Assembly: GCF_020515525.1 (NCBI RefSeq)
Contig: NZ_JAIYEP010000007.1
Coordinates: forward strand, 33,563 to 97,562
Length of the DNA: 64,000 nt
Direction: 5' to 3'
Origin: Rhodococcus yananensis
Lineage (GTDB): Bacteria > Actinomycetota > Actinomycetes > Mycobacteriales > Mycobacteriaceae
Position 1 is the first letter of the stretch, and the number at the start of each line of letters is the position of its first letter. The notes under the pieces were generated by a model. That model saw only the letters and a list, made by a program, of their open reading frames with translations. It was not told the origin of the DNA and ran no database searches. The position numbers were made by a program, and so were the translations under genes. Positions 27,373 through 36,510 of the stretch are shown one piece after another.

Positions 27373-27516
27373 TCCCCCATGTTGACAGCCGACGCACCCC
27401 ACCACGGTCGAACGGCCGGACATACCGCCCGGTACCATGAGCGCGCTGAGGGGGAGTCACGGGGGCCGGGGCGCGTGATCCTCGTTCGTGTCGAGTGTGA
27501 TCGGAGCGGAACGTAT

Positions 27517-29142
27517 ATGAGGCGTCGTCGGTTCCTGCAGGCATCCGCGTTGGGTGCCACCGTAGCTGCGGTCGGTGTTCCGGGGGTCGGTGTCCCGGTG
27601 GCGTCGGCACTGCCCGTCGGGGTGGACGAATACCGCCGGATGGTCCCGGAGTTGTTCGCCGAGCCTCCCGCGGCGCCGTCGCACTCGGACGCGATCGTCA
27701 TCGGTTCGGGTTTCGGTGCGAGCGTCGCAGCGCTGCGTCTCGCCGAGTCGGGGACGCAGGTCACCGTCCTCGAACGCGGCCTGCGCTGGCCGCGCGACCC
27801 GCACCGCGAGATCTTCACGACCGACCTGCTCGCCGACGGTCGCGGCTACTATCACCGCACCTCCTTCACCGGCCCCACCGGCATTCCCGTGGTGTGCGAC
27901 GACTTCGCCGGTGTCCTCGACGTCACCGACTATCCGAACATGTCCGTGTGGCGCGGCGCCGCCGTCGGCGGCGGTTCGATCGTCTTCACGGGTGTGATGA
28001 TCGCTCCCGAACAACGATTCTTCGAGCGGGTGTTCGGTGACCGCCTGAACTACGAGGAGATGACCTCCACGTGGTATCCGAAGGTGCGGTCGATGCTGCG
28101 ACTCGACGCGATGCCCGACGACGTCTACCACGCCGCCGAGTTCACACACTCACGCCGCTGGGACGACGACGCCCGCGCCGCCGGATACACCCCGCACCGC
28201 ATCGACGGGATCTGGGACTGGGACGTGGTGCGCGCCGAACTCGCCGGGTCGGTGCGCCGCTCCGCAGTCGCCGGAGAGAGCAACCTCGGCAACTCGAACG
28301 GCGCGAAGTTCGACCTGACGCAGAACTACATCCCCGCGGCCGAGGCCACCGGGCGTGCCGTCGTCTGCCATGCGCATCGGGTGACGGCGATCGGGCAGGA
28401 CGGTGACCGGTACTGGGTCGAGGTCGACGTCGTCGACCCCGTCGGCACCGTGTTGCGCACACAGACCCTCACCTGCGACCGACTGGTGCTCGGCGCCGGG
28501 TCGGTCGGCACCACCGAACTGTTGGTCAAGGCGCGGCACACCGGTTCCCTGGCGAATCTCGACGAGCGTGTCGGGCGGGGCTGGGGCACCAACGGCGATG
28601 CCGTGCTGGTGCGGTCGTTCGCGCTCACCGAGGGCTTCACCGGCGACCAGGGCGCACCCTCCGCGTCGCGGATCGTCGACGAGTCGGGGTTGCCGCTCAG
28701 CCTGGAGAACTGGTTCGTCGCCGGCACCGCGAAGGACGTCGCGATGCTCGCGTCGCTCGGGATGACGATGGATCCCACCCGCGGCGACATCACGTACGAC
28801 CCGGTCGCCGACCGCGGCGTCGTGAACTGGCCGGCAGGCGGCCAGCAGGCCTCCGTCGACGCGCTCCGCGCCGTGCAGAACAGGATGGCCCGCGCCGGCG
28901 GTACCGTTCCCGGCGCCGAACCGCTCGCCCCCGACGTCAACGCCTCGTTCACCGCGCACCCGCTCGGCGGTGCGGTGCTCGGGGACGCCACCGACGGATA
29001 CGGCCGGGTGCACGGTCATCGCGGCCTGTATGTGGTCGACGGGGCATTGATCCCGGGCAGCACCGGAACCGTGAACCCGTCGCTGACCATCGCGGCTCTC
29101 GCCGAACGCAACATCGCGCGGATCATCTCCTCCGGCAATTGA
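27517..29142 (+). CDS. Tat-exported GMC oxidoreductase, cholesterol-oxidase-like
   Basis: 541 residues. The N-terminus MRRRRFLQASALGAT is a twin-arginine signal followed by a hydrophobic stretch and a likely cleavage site after VASA. The FAD motif is IVIGSGFGASVAALRLAESG. The order AGVLD, MSVWRGAAVGGGSIVFTG, RYF-like region, GAGSVGTTELLVKAR and the C-terminal HPLGGAVLGDATDGYGRV with TVNPSLT follows class I cholesterol oxidase (ChoA/ChoE/ChoD). The active-site His (AHPLGG) and Asn (TVNPS) are kept; I could not place the catalytic Glu with certainty. ATG at 27517 follows GGAGCGGAA. Substrate could be cholesterol or another sterol. Confidence 0.85.
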   Translation: MRRRRFLQASALGATVAAVGVPGVGVPVASALPVGVDEYRRMVPELFAEPPAAPSHSDAIVIGSGFGASVAALRLAESGTQVTVLERGLRWPRDPHREIFTTDLLADGRGYYHRTSFTGPTGIPVVCDDFAGVLDVTDYPNMSVWRGAAVGGGSIVFTGVMIAPEQRFFERVFGDRLNYEEMTSTWYPKVRSMLRLDAMPDDVYHAAEFTHSRRWDDDARAAGYTPHRIDGIWDWDVVRAELAGSVRRSAVAGESNLGNSNGAKFDLTQNYIPAAEATGRAVVCHAHRVTAIGQDGDRYWVEVDVVDPVGTVLRTQTLTCDRLVLGAGSVGTTELLVKARHTGSLANLDERVGRGWGTNGDAVLVRSFALTEGFTGDQGAPSASRIVDESGLPLSLENWFVAGTAKDVAMLASLGMTMDPTRGDITYDPVADRGVVNWPAGGQQASVDALRAVQNRMARAGGTVPGAEPLAPDVNASFTAHPLGGAVLGDATDGYGRVHGHRGLYVVDGALIPGSTGTVNPSLTIAALAERNIARIISSGN

Positions 29143-29243
29143 CTCGGCATCGTCGAGTGGGCAGTCGCGAGCCGTTTCCCGGGGGATCCCGAAACCACGA
29201 CTGCACGCTCGAGCCGACCCTCCCACCAGGAAGGACAACGGAA

Positions 29244-29669
29244 TTGAGCGAGCTTCACAAGCCCGGACCGCCGGAGCCGCACGACCCGTCGCAGCCCACC
29301 GCCCGGTACCAGCGCTACCTGGAACCGGGTGAGTTGGAAGAACTCAATCGGCTGCGTGCGTGGCGCGAGCAGCAGGAACACGAGGACGCGCAACGCCGCG
29401 CGCACGAGCATCAGCGGGAACTGGCGCTGCAGGAGCAGCAGCGCCGGATCGCCGAGCAGCAGCGGCAACTCCACGCCCAGCAGGCGCAGCAGTTCGCGGC
29501 CCCGCAGTATCCTCCGCCACCCCAGTACGCGCCGATCCAGCAGGTGACCGTGCACACCACGCAGCGCGCGGACTGCCCGCACCTGCTGCACTTCGTCCTG
29601 ACGCTGATCTCCTGCGGTCTGTGGCTCCCGATCTGGATCATCCACGCGATCGTCGTCGCCTCACGCTGA
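29244..29669 (+). CDS. Small Gln/Arg-rich protein with C-terminal membrane segment
   Basis: 141 residues, function not known. Residues about 1-35 are Pro-rich. Residues 35-85 form a strongly charged Gln/Arg/Glu helix likely to be a coiled coil. A Pro/Gln linker (YPPPPQYAP) follows, then DCPHLLHFVLTLISCGLWLP leading into a hydrophobic tail. This tail resembles the single membrane domain found at the end of many actinobacterial and phage small proteins. TTG at 29244 follows AAGGACAACGGAA; a longer frame from 29139 has no such support. Confidence 0.7.
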   Translation: MSELHKPGPPEPHDPSQPTARYQRYLEPGELEELNRLRAWREQQEHEDAQRRAHEHQRELALQEQQRRIAEQQRQLHAQQAQQFAAPQYPPPPQYAPIQQVTVHTTQRADCPHLLHFVLTLISCGLWLPIWIIHAIVVASR

Positions 29670-29695
29670 CGGGTGCCGGTGCCGCCGGGTCAGCG
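29664..29695. terminator. Short hairpin spanning two convergent stops
   Basis: CGCTGAC (29664-29670) pairs with GTCAGCG (29689-29695), with a GC-rich loop. The arms overlap the stop codons of the small membrane protein and of the aminotransferase, so it may end both transcripts. Confidence 0.5.
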
Positions 29696-30865
29696 CAGCG
29701 GCAACCACCCGGCGAGCCGGTCGAGGGCAGCGGTGACGTCCGCCGTCGAACCCGCGAACGACAGGCGCACGGTCTCGTCGCCGCGCACGGTGTCGAAGTC
29801 GATGCCCGGTGCGAGCGCGAGACCGGTGTCGTGCAGCAGCCGCGCGCACCACGCCGCCGACGTCTCGTCGCGCAGCAGGTGCGCGATGTCGGCGTACACG
29901 TAGAAGGCCCCGTCGGCGGGCGCGAGTTCCGTCAGACCGACGTCCTGCAGACCGGTCAGCAGCAGGTCGCGGTTGACCGCGTATCGCGCGACGTGCCCGT
30001 CGAGTTCGACGCGGGCTTCCGCACCGAACGCCTCGACCGCCGCGAACTGGGAGATCGACGGTGGACACACCGTCATGTTCGATGCCAGTCGCTGCAACGC
30101 GGGCCGCAGGTGTTCGGGGACGAGCATCCAGCCGAGCCGCCAACCCGTCATGGAGAAGTACTTCGACACCGATCCCACCACCACCGCGTTGCGCGAGGTC
30201 GCCCACGCCGTGGACGTCGCCGGCGAGCCGGGGGTGCCGAACTCGATGCCGTGGTAGATCTCGTCGGACACCAGCAGCGCGTCGTGCTCGTCGCACCAGC
30301 GGGCCAGCGCCGCGAGTTCGGCCGGGTCGATCATGGTGCCGGTGGGATTGGCGGGGCTGGCCACCACGACACCCGCCGGCGGCGAGTCCAACGCCTCGAG
30401 CATCGCGACCGTCGGCTGGTAGCGGGTGTCGGGCCCGCAGTCGAGTTCCACCACCCGGCAGCCGAGCGCGGCGAGGGTGTTGCGGTACGCGGGGTAGCCC
30501 GGTCGCGCGACCACCACGGTGTCACCGGGGTCGAACGCGGCAAGGAACAACAGGGTGAACGCACCGGACGACCCGGTGGTGACGACGACCTCGTCCGGCT
30601 CGACGGCGACGCCGTACCGGTCGCGGTGGTGTCCGGCGATCGCCTCGCGCAGCGGGAGCACACCGAACGTCTCCGTGTACCCCAGGAGTTCCGTGTCGAC
30701 GGCCCGCCGCGCCGCGCGGAGCACGGGCGTCGGCGCGGAGGTCGACGGCTGCCCCGCGGCGAGACTCAGCACGTCGCCGTGGGTTCGTTGACGTTCCTCC
30801 GCCGCCTTCCACACATCCATCACGTGGAACGTCTCGATGCGGGAACGTTGCGATTCGATGCGCAC
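29690..30865 (-). CDS. Class I/II PLP-dependent aminotransferase
   Basis: 391 residues, fold type I. The substrate and PLP motifs are SLAAGQPSTSAPTPV, GSSGAFTLLFLA, SPANPTGTM, DEIYHGI, the PLP-binding Lys in SVSKYFSMTGWRLGW, and the C-terminal Arg in RLSFAGS. Closest in pattern to actinobacterial aspartate/alanine-type aminotransferases that prefer hydrophobic or aromatic 2-oxo acids. GTG at 30865 gives MRIESQRSRIETFHVMDVW. It is 30 bases from the CocE-like gene downstream of the opposite end; no pathway partner is adjacent. Confidence 0.9.
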   Translation of the reverse strand: MRIESQRSRIETFHVMDVWKAAEERQRTHGDVLSLAAGQPSTSAPTPVLRAARRAVDTELLGYTETFGVLPLREAIAGHHRDRYGVAVEPDEVVVTTGSSGAFTLLFLAAFDPGDTVVVARPGYPAYRNTLAALGCRVVELDCGPDTRYQPTVAMLEALDSPPAGVVVASPANPTGTMIDPAELAALARWCDEHDALLVSDEIYHGIEFGTPGSPATSTAWATSRNAVVVGSVSKYFSMTGWRLGWMLVPEHLRPALQRLASNMTVCPPSISQFAAVEAFGAEARVELDGHVARYAVNRDLLLTGLQDVGLTELAPADGAFYVYADIAHLLRDETSAAWCARLLHDTGLALAPGIDFDTVRGDETVRLSFAGSTADVTAALDRLAGWLPLR

Positions 30866-30895
30866 GGACTCGACGTTAGCCGGTGGCCCGCGACG

Positions 30896-32656
30896 TCAGC
30901 GAACGGCCCGCTCGTGCTGCGCGAACACGGCACCCCACGCGATCGGCACGTCGCCGCCGTCCAGCTGCATTCCGGGTTCGCCGTCGCCGCCGCCCGCGCG
31001 ATCGGGCACCACCGGAACGAGCAGGTGCGAATCGAACCGGCCGCCGGTGTGCACGATGTGGAATCCCTGGTTGACGGTGCAGTCGTGCCCGACCACGGGC
31101 CCGGTGCACAGGTCGTGCCCGGCGATGGTCAGGACCAGGGACGATCCGGCTTCGAAGAACGTGCTGTGCGGGGTGATCTCGATGTCGACGGGAACGATCT
31201 CGCCGGGACGCAACGGCCGGCGTCCGGCCGGCGCCACCACGGGCCGGTAGTTGGTGGACGCCTCCGTGTCGAGGGCGCGCCGCGACACCCTGATGCAGCC
31301 CTGCGCTACCTGCCCGGCCTCGGATCCCGCGTGCCCCTCGAACAGCACCTCCTCGCCGTCGACATCGTGTTTGCCGATCCCGACGAACAGGTCCATGTCC
31401 TCGGCGTCCTTCGCCTGCACCCACAGCCGCAGAGCGGTGTGGCCGCTGATCTCGGTGTCCGTGCCGAACGTGTGGGTGAAGGTCAGGACGTCACCGGCGA
31501 CGGGGAACGTGCGGGCACTCGACGGTTCCTGTCGCCGGTCGCCGACCAGTCCGCCGGTGACGTGATCGAGATACAACGGCACGTATCGAGTGTCCGGGAT
31601 CGGCCACTGGGCCTCGTACCGTTCGGAACAGGTGCGCAGGTCGTGGCGGGTTTCGAGCCGCACAGCGGGCGTGTCGCCGAATCCGTTGTCGGCGTCGGCG
31701 AGCACGTGGTCGAAGAACCGGCGCTGCGTGTCGACGACCTCGCGACTGTAGAAGGTCTGCCACGTCTTGCGGCCGTGGGTGTAGAGCCACTTGCGGGACG
31801 ATCCCAGACGCAGATAGCCGGTGATCGAACCGCGGGTCCGTGGCCCCTGGTCGGACCAGGACACACCGACGAAGGCGGGCACCGTGACGTCCTCGAGTTT
31901 CGGTGGGCCCACGAGGTGTCGGCAGCGGGTGTGGTGGCGTCGCAGCAACCAGGGGCCGATGCGTCGGAACGCCCGGGCCGCCGAACCCGCGCCGATGTAC
32001 AACGAGCGGTGCCAGAACTCGCTGAACCGGGTGTCGGGCACACCGCCGTGGCACAGGGTGTCGCGGTAGGGGTCGCTGATGCCTTCCCAGGGTGCGATCG
32101 CCGCGAGATGCGGTGGTCGACGCGCCGCCGTGTACCACTGGAGGGTCGCCAGGTGGGAGGCTCCCGCCATCCCGACGCGGCCGGTACTCCACGGTTGCGC
32201 CGCCGCCCATTCGACGACGTCCGCGGCGTCGGCAGCGGAACGTCCGAGAAGCATCCGGGGCTTCCCGCCACTGGTGAAGCATCCGCGCTGATCCGCCACG
32301 ACCAGCACGTATCCGTGCGGCACCCACTGTGCCGGGTCGGGCGCCTCGAACGAGGTCCGATCGCTCAGTCGCAGGTCACCGACGTAGTTGCCGCTGTCGG
32401 CGAGCGCATCGAAGTCGATCGGATACCCGTCGACCCCGATGTCCTTGCCGTACGGTGTGACGCTGACGAGAACGGGATGGCGCGTGCCCGGCGGCGACTG
32501 CGGCCGATACACGTTGGCCATCAGTACCGTGCCGTCGGTGAGCCGGATGGGGACGTCGCGGTCGACGACGATGTCGTCGGGAAGCGGATACACCGTCACG
32601 CGGTGCTGCCGCAGCGGCGTCGGGTCGTGCCTGCGGGTTCGCACCCACGATGCCAT
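30896..32656 (-). CDS. CocE/NonD-family serine hydrolase
   Basis: 586 residues. An N-terminal alpha/beta-hydrolase domain begins DRDVPIRLTDGTVLMANVYRP, as in X-Pro dipeptidyl-peptidase and cocaine esterase proteins. The nucleophile Ser lies in GMAGASHLATLQWY, with an acid candidate in SWSDQGPRTRG and His in LYTHGRKTW. The C-terminal jelly-roll domain (from about residue 330) ends in HIVHTGGRFDSHLLVPV. ATG at 32656 follows GGAGGTGGGGA. It probably hydrolyses esters or acyl-peptides. No signal peptide is visible, so a cytoplasmic location is likely. Confidence 0.88.
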   Translation of the reverse strand: MASWVRTRRHDPTPLRQHRVTVYPLPDDIVVDRDVPIRLTDGTVLMANVYRPQSPPGTRHPVLVSVTPYGKDIGVDGYPIDFDALADSGNYVGDLRLSDRTSFEAPDPAQWVPHGYVLVVADQRGCFTSGGKPRMLLGRSAADAADVVEWAAAQPWSTGRVGMAGASHLATLQWYTAARRPPHLAAIAPWEGISDPYRDTLCHGGVPDTRFSEFWHRSLYIGAGSAARAFRRIGPWLLRRHHTRCRHLVGPPKLEDVTVPAFVGVSWSDQGPRTRGSITGYLRLGSSRKWLYTHGRKTWQTFYSREVVDTQRRFFDHVLADADNGFGDTPAVRLETRHDLRTCSERYEAQWPIPDTRYVPLYLDHVTGGLVGDRRQEPSSARTFPVAGDVLTFTHTFGTDTEISGHTALRLWVQAKDAEDMDLFVGIGKHDVDGEEVLFEGHAGSEAGQVAQGCIRVSRRALDTEASTNYRPVVAPAGRRPLRPGEIVPVDIEITPHSTFFEAGSSLVLTIAGHDLCTGPVVGHDCTVNQGFHIVHTGGRFDSHLLVPVVPDRAGGGDGEPGMQLDGGDVPIAWGAVFAQHERAVR

Positions 32657-32737
32657 TCCCCACCTCCCGTGTCCCCCAGAAGATGCACAGAGTCTGCAAC
32701 ATGCAGCCGGTACGTGCAAGGCGGCACGGGTGGTGTA

Positions 32738-32779
32738 CCGCTCCCGCTCCCGCTCCCGCTCCCGCTCCCGCTCCCGCTC
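32738..32779 (+). repeat. Hexanucleotide tandem repeat (CCGCTC)x7
   Basis: Seven uninterrupted copies of CCGCTC upstream of the CocE-like gene, directly abutting the GAGCGAA hairpin. Not in a gene. Such tracts can change copy number by slippage. Confidence 0.9.
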
Positions 32780-32780
32780 C

Positions 32781-32833
32781 CGAGCGAACGGTACATCCGA
32801 TCGATCCGATGAAACGGGTGTACCGTTCGCTCG
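32781..32833. repeat. Perfect 15-base hairpin, GAGCGAA repeat family
   Basis: CGAGCGAACGGTACA (32781-32795) is perfectly complementary to TGTACCGTTCGCTCG (32819-32833), with a 23-base loop containing GATCGATC. It lies 29 bases past the purD stop on the minus strand, where it can act as a terminator. Arms and loop resemble the hairpins at 10561 and 38763. Confidence 0.85.
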
Positions 32834-32862
32834 CGCGGCGGGGGCGCCCGGAGGTGCGGACG

Positions 32863-34116
32863 TCAGAGCGAGATGCGACCCTCGAGCGCCGCGAGACCGA
32901 TGTCGCTGCGGTAGTGCCCACCGGGCAGCTTGATCTCCGCGAGCGTCGTGTACGCGCTGTCGCGGGCGGCGCCGAGGTCGTCGCCGACCCCGATCACGTT
33001 CAGTACCCGTCCGCCCGCGGACACGAGGGCGCCGTCGTCCCGACGCTTCGTCCCCGCGTGCAGCACCCGCTCGTCGTCGGCACCGGTGATGACGTCGCCG
33101 GTCCGCGGGCTCGCCGGGTAGTGCTCGGCGGCCAGCACCACGGTGACGGCAGCACCGTCACGCCACTGCAGCGGCGGCAGATCGGCGAGAGCGCCGGTCG
33201 CGACGGCGTTCAGAGCCGCGCCCAGCGGCGACTCGAGGAGCGCGAGGACGGCCTGCGTCTCGGGGTCACCGAACCGGCAGTTGAACTCGACGACCGCCGG
33301 CCCCTCCGCACCCATCGCCAGACCCGCGTACAGCAACCCGGAGAATCCGCAGCCGCGGCGCACCATCTCGACCGCGACCGGGCGGACGACCTCGTCGACG
33401 ATCCGATCGACGCTGCCCTCCGGCAACCACGGCAGCGGCGTGTACGCGCCCATGCCGCCGGTGTTCGGTCCGGCGTCGCCGTCCCCCACCCTCTTGTGGT
33501 CCTGCGCCGGCAGCAGCGGCACGACGGTCTCACCGTCGACGAGGCAGAACAGTGACACCTCCGGTCCGTCCAGGAACGATTCGAGCAGCACCGGGTGCCC
33601 GTTCTCGATGATCTCCGCGGCGTGATCGCGGGCGGCGTCACGGTCCGCGGTCACGACGACGCCCTTGCCCGCGGCCAGACCGTCGTCCTTGACGACCCAG
33701 GTGGGCCCGAACCGGTCGAGGGCCGCATCGATGTCGGCGGGGCTGTCGACGACCTCGCTGTGCGCGGTGCGCACCCCCGCGGACGCCATCACGTCCTTCG
33801 CGAACGCCTTGGACCCCTCGATCCGTGCGGCGGCCGCGGACGGCCCGAAGCAGGCGATGCCCGCGTCGCGGACCGCGTCGGCGACACCCAGCACCAGCGG
33901 GACCTCCGGGCCGATCACGACGAGATCGACCTGCTGGTCCTTCGCCAGCGCCACCACCTGCTCGGCGGACGCCGCGTCGACCGGGAACTGCTCGGCGATC
34001 CTGCCGATCCCGGCGTTGCCCGGAGCGGCCAGCACGGCCGTCACACCCGGGTCGCGGGACAGGGCCAGGACGAGGGCATGTTCACGGGCACCGGAGCCGA
34101 TAACGAGTACGCGCAC
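32863..34116 (-). CDS. purD: Phosphoribosylamine-glycine ligase (GAR synthetase)
   Basis: 417 residues, ATP-grasp fold. Motifs: the N-terminal [53 protein letters not shown] and [11 protein letters not shown] with metal-binding Glu/Asn. PurD joins glycine to phosphoribosylamine in purine synthesis. The GTG at 34116 gives the standard N-terminus; the frame extends 30 codons further but without family similarity. It lies 10 bases downstream of a P-loop kinase gene on the same strand. Confidence 0.96.
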   Translation of the reverse strand: MRVLVIGSGAREHALVLALSRDPGVTAVLAAPGNAGIGRIAEQFPVDAASAEQVVALAKDQQVDLVVIGPEVPLVLGVADAVRDAGIACFGPSAAAARIEGSKAFAKDVMASAGVRTAHSEVVDSPADIDAALDRFGPTWVVKDDGLAAGKGVVVTADRDAARDHAAEIIENGHPVLLESFLDGPEVSLFCLVDGETVVPLLPAQDHKRVGDGDAGPNTGGMGAYTPLPWLPEGSVDRIVDEVVRPVAVEMVRRGCGFSGLLYAGLAMGAEGPAVVEFNCRFGDPETQAVLALLESPLGAALNAVATGALADLPPLQWRDGAAVTVVLAAEHYPASPRTGDVITGADDERVLHAGTKRRDDGALVSAGGRVLNVIGVGDDLGAARDSAYTTLAEIKLPGGHYRSDIGLAALEGRISL

Positions 34117-34126
34117 GACCGACAGA

Positions 34127-34792
34127 CTACGGGACCGGCTGCCACACCAGATCGGCGCGGCCACGTGTTCCGGCGACGGCGGACGCGTTGGGGAGGTCGA
34201 CGTCACGCACCCGGTCGCGCGCCTGCAGGGCGGCCCGTCCCCCGACGCGGTGGCGCCGCACCAGACGCGGGGTCAACGTCGAATCCGGAACGTCCAGGAA
34301 CACGACGAGGTCGATGAGTTCCCGGATCCGCTCCCAGCCTCCGGTGTCGAGGAGCAGATAGTTGCCTTCGGTGACGACGACCCGCGCGTCGGGCGGGATC
34401 GCGTGGAAGGCGGCGACCGGTTCATCGAGTCTGCGCGAGAAGTCGGGGGCGTGGATCACCTCGTCGGGACGGGCCCGTACCCGCTTCAGGAGTTCGCGGA
34501 ACCCGGCGACGTCGAAGGTGTCGGGGGCGCCTTTGACCGATCGTCGGCCCAACGCGTCGAGTCGGTGGTTGGACAGGTGGAAACCGTCCATGGGCGCGAG
34601 GCCGTGCGGGATTCCTGCCCTGCCGAGTGCCTTGACGAGCATCCCCGCCGCACGACTCTTCCCTGCGCCGGGCGGCCCGCAGAGGCCGACGACGATGCGC
34701 CTGTCCTCGGGCAGCCCCGCCAGCACGTGCGTCACCAGTTCGGTGACCAGCGCGTGCAGTGTGCCGCTGCGCGCGGACTCGAGCCCCCTCAT
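34127..34792 (-). CDS. P-loop nucleoside/sugar kinase-like protein
   Basis: 221 residues related to uridine kinase/pantothenate kinase (the YggC/FrcK-like group). Walker A GPPGAGKS, then [14 protein letters not shown] (substrate Asp), [24 protein letters not shown] and a C-terminal RRHRVGGR lid. ATG at 34792 precedes the domain by about 35 residues; the frame is open further up but overlaps the promoter of the divergent HIT gene. The substrate is not known; family members act on fructose-type sugars or nucleosides. Likely co-transcribed with purD. Confidence 0.82.
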   Translation of the reverse strand: MRGLESARSGTLHALVTELVTHVLAGLPEDRRIVVGLCGPPGAGKSRAAGMLVKALGRAGIPHGLAPMDGFHLSNHRLDALGRRSVKGAPDTFDVAGFRELLKRVRARPDEVIHAPDFSRRLDEPVAAFHAIPPDARVVVTEGNYLLLDTGGWERIRELIDLVVFLDVPDSTLTPRLVRRHRVGGRAALQARDRVRDVDLPNASAVAGTRGRADLVWQPVP

Positions 34793-34918
34793 GACGGAGA
34801 CGATACGACCGATGCCGCACCGGCACGTCGGGCGATCGACCACAGGTTCGAGGTGGCGACGGCATCGACCGTCGTCGGCGATGTCGCCGAGTGGCGGTGA
34901 GCGGCCTATTGTGCCGGT

Positions 34919-35344
34919 ATGGCTTCCGTGTTCAGCAAGATCATCTCGGGCGAGTTCCCCGGCCGGTTCGTATGGCAGGACGACGACGTCGTCGCCTTCC
35001 TGACGATCAACCCCTTCACTGAAGGGCACGTGCTCGTGGTGCCGCGCGACGAGGTGGATCACTGGCAGAACATCGACGACGACCTGTGGACGAAGACCAA
35101 CGGTGTTGCCCGGATCCTGGGCCGCGCCGTCACCCGCGCCTACGACGCGCCGCGCGCGGGTCTGATGATCGCCGGACTCGAGGTACCCCACCTGCACCTG
35201 CACGTGTTCCCCGCGTACTCACTCGAGGACTTCGACTTCGCCACGGCCGAGAAGAACCCGTCCGAGGAGTCACTCGACCGTGCCCGCGACCGCATCCGCG
35301 CGGCGCTGCGCGAACTCGGCTACGGCGACAACGTGCCGGACTGA
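34919..35344 (+). CDS. HIT-family protein
   Basis: 141 residues with [38 protein letters not shown] and the triad HLHLHVFP. The first active-site His is preserved. It is longer-tailed than the HIT protein at 24150 and has a C-terminal charged helix ([16 protein letters not shown]). HIT proteins hydrolyse AMP-linked substrates. ATG at 34919. Its 3' end overlaps the convergent hydrolase gene by 25 bases. Divergent from the P-loop kinase gene, with a 126-base shared promoter region in which I see no clear operator. Confidence 0.92.
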   Translation: MASVFSKIISGEFPGRFVWQDDDVVAFLTINPFTEGHVLVVPRDEVDHWQNIDDDLWTKTNGVARILGRAVTRAYDAPRAGLMIAGLEVPHLHLHVFPAYSLEDFDFATAEKNPSEESLDRARDRIRAALRELGYGDNVPD

Positions 35345-36417
35345 GCCGGTCCGGGGGCCGCGGCAGGTTCGTGCTCTCCGGGGCCCTCGCGGAGGAACGC
35401 GGCGAGTTCGACCCACGACGTGGTGCGTGCCGCCGGACCGGTGAGCAGACCGAGGTGACTACCGGGCACCGCCACGAAACGCACCTCCGGCGAGCCGGTC
35501 AGCACCTGCCCGACGGGTTCGACGGACGGAATCGGGGCCAGCACGTCCTCGGAGCCACCGATCGACAGGACGGGCACGGTCACCGACGAGAGGTCGATGG
35601 CACGATCACCGAGCCGCAGTACACCCGACCACAGTTCGTTGGCGACGGTCACGTGTATCGCGAGTTGACGGAACGCGCGACCCGGGTATCCGTACATGTC
35701 GTCCTGGAAACGGTCGACGAGTTCCATGCGCGCGAGCTTGTCCCGGTCGGCGATGTTGCCGGCGACGAACCACGGGCGCTTCAGTTCACGCTCGAACGCC
35801 GTCGCCCGGTACCCGATCCGCACCAGCGGCGCCGGGATCCCTCCGAACAGCGTCGACGCGAGACCGAGCACGGGGTCGACGACTCTCTGCCCCACGAACC
35901 TGGGGATCGCCATGATCGGGATCTTCCGGTAATCGATGGGTGTACCGAAGGTGGCGAGAGAGCGCACCGGCAGGTCCGGGTGCGCGGCGATGGTGAGCAT
36001 CGACATGGTTCCGGCGATCGACCACGCGACGACGTCGACGTCGCGGTTTCCGCACAGTTCCGACGCGCGGAGGATGGCCTCGGGAAGCACGTCGTCGAGC
36101 CAGAATTCGAGTCCGAGATCGCGGTCGTCGCCGTTCATCGCGCCGTACTCGATCACGAAGACACTGCGCCCCAGACCGACGAGGTACTGCACGAGACTCT
36201 GGTCGGGCATCAGGTCGAAGCATTTCGGGGACGCGGCGAGCGGCGTCACGAGCAGCACCGGCGCCCCGGCGTCGTCGGCACCGTACCTTCGCAGCACGCG
36301 GTGTGGCCCGTCGCCGACCACCGTGGACGGGGTGCGGTGCGGTGCGGCGACGCCGTCGGCCACGAACAACGCCCAGGCGTTGCGGGCGGACTGTGACACG
36401 AAGTCGGTGATACCCAT
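35320..36417 (-). CDS. PhaC-like alpha/beta hydrolase
   Basis: 365 residues. The wording [40 protein letters not shown] and [14 protein letters not shown] resembles polyhydroxyalkanoate synthase, but the nucleophile elbow reads AWSIAG: a Ser, not the Cys of PhaC. The catalytic acid is in GGSEDVLAP and the His in PGSHLGLL. It may be a lipase, thioesterase or depolymerase-like enzyme. ATG at 36417. It lies 93 bases downstream of the sensor kinase gene on the same strand and probably has its own promoter. Confidence 0.82.
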   Translation of the reverse strand: MGITDFVSQSARNAWALFVADGVAAPHRTPSTVVGDGPHRVLRRYGADDAGAPVLLVTPLAASPKCFDLMPDQSLVQYLVGLGRSVFVIEYGAMNGDDRDLGLEFWLDDVLPEAILRASELCGNRDVDVVAWSIAGTMSMLTIAAHPDLPVRSLATFGTPIDYRKIPIMAIPRFVGQRVVDPVLGLASTLFGGIPAPLVRIGYRATAFERELKRPWFVAGNIADRDKLARMELVDRFQDDMYGYPGRAFRQLAIHVTVANELWSGVLRLGDRAIDLSSVTVPVLSIGGSEDVLAPIPSVEPVGQVLTGSPEVRFVAVPGSHLGLLTGPAARTTSWVELAAFLREGPGEHEPAAAPGPAQSGTLSP

Positions 36418-36510
36418 CGGTGGTCGTTCTCCCTACATCACGCCAGTTGCTGTAACCGGACGTATCAGTATCTTGCCGTGCCCGACGATAGTAGAGGACA
36501 GACGAACCCG

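Noticed and set aside
30061..30558. A plus-strand ORF inside the aminotransferase gene
   Set aside because: It is wholly antisense to a gene with all PLP-enzyme motifs, and its translation is a string of Arg, Pro and Ser.
32738..32779. A CRISPR array
   Set aside because: The repeats are six bases long with no spacers and no cas genes anywhere in the window.
29360..32812. A 1150-codon plus-strand frame across the small membrane protein, aminotransferase and CocE-like genes
   Set aside because: It is a shadow of three well-supported genes, with low-complexity Arg/Gly translation and no ribosome binding site.
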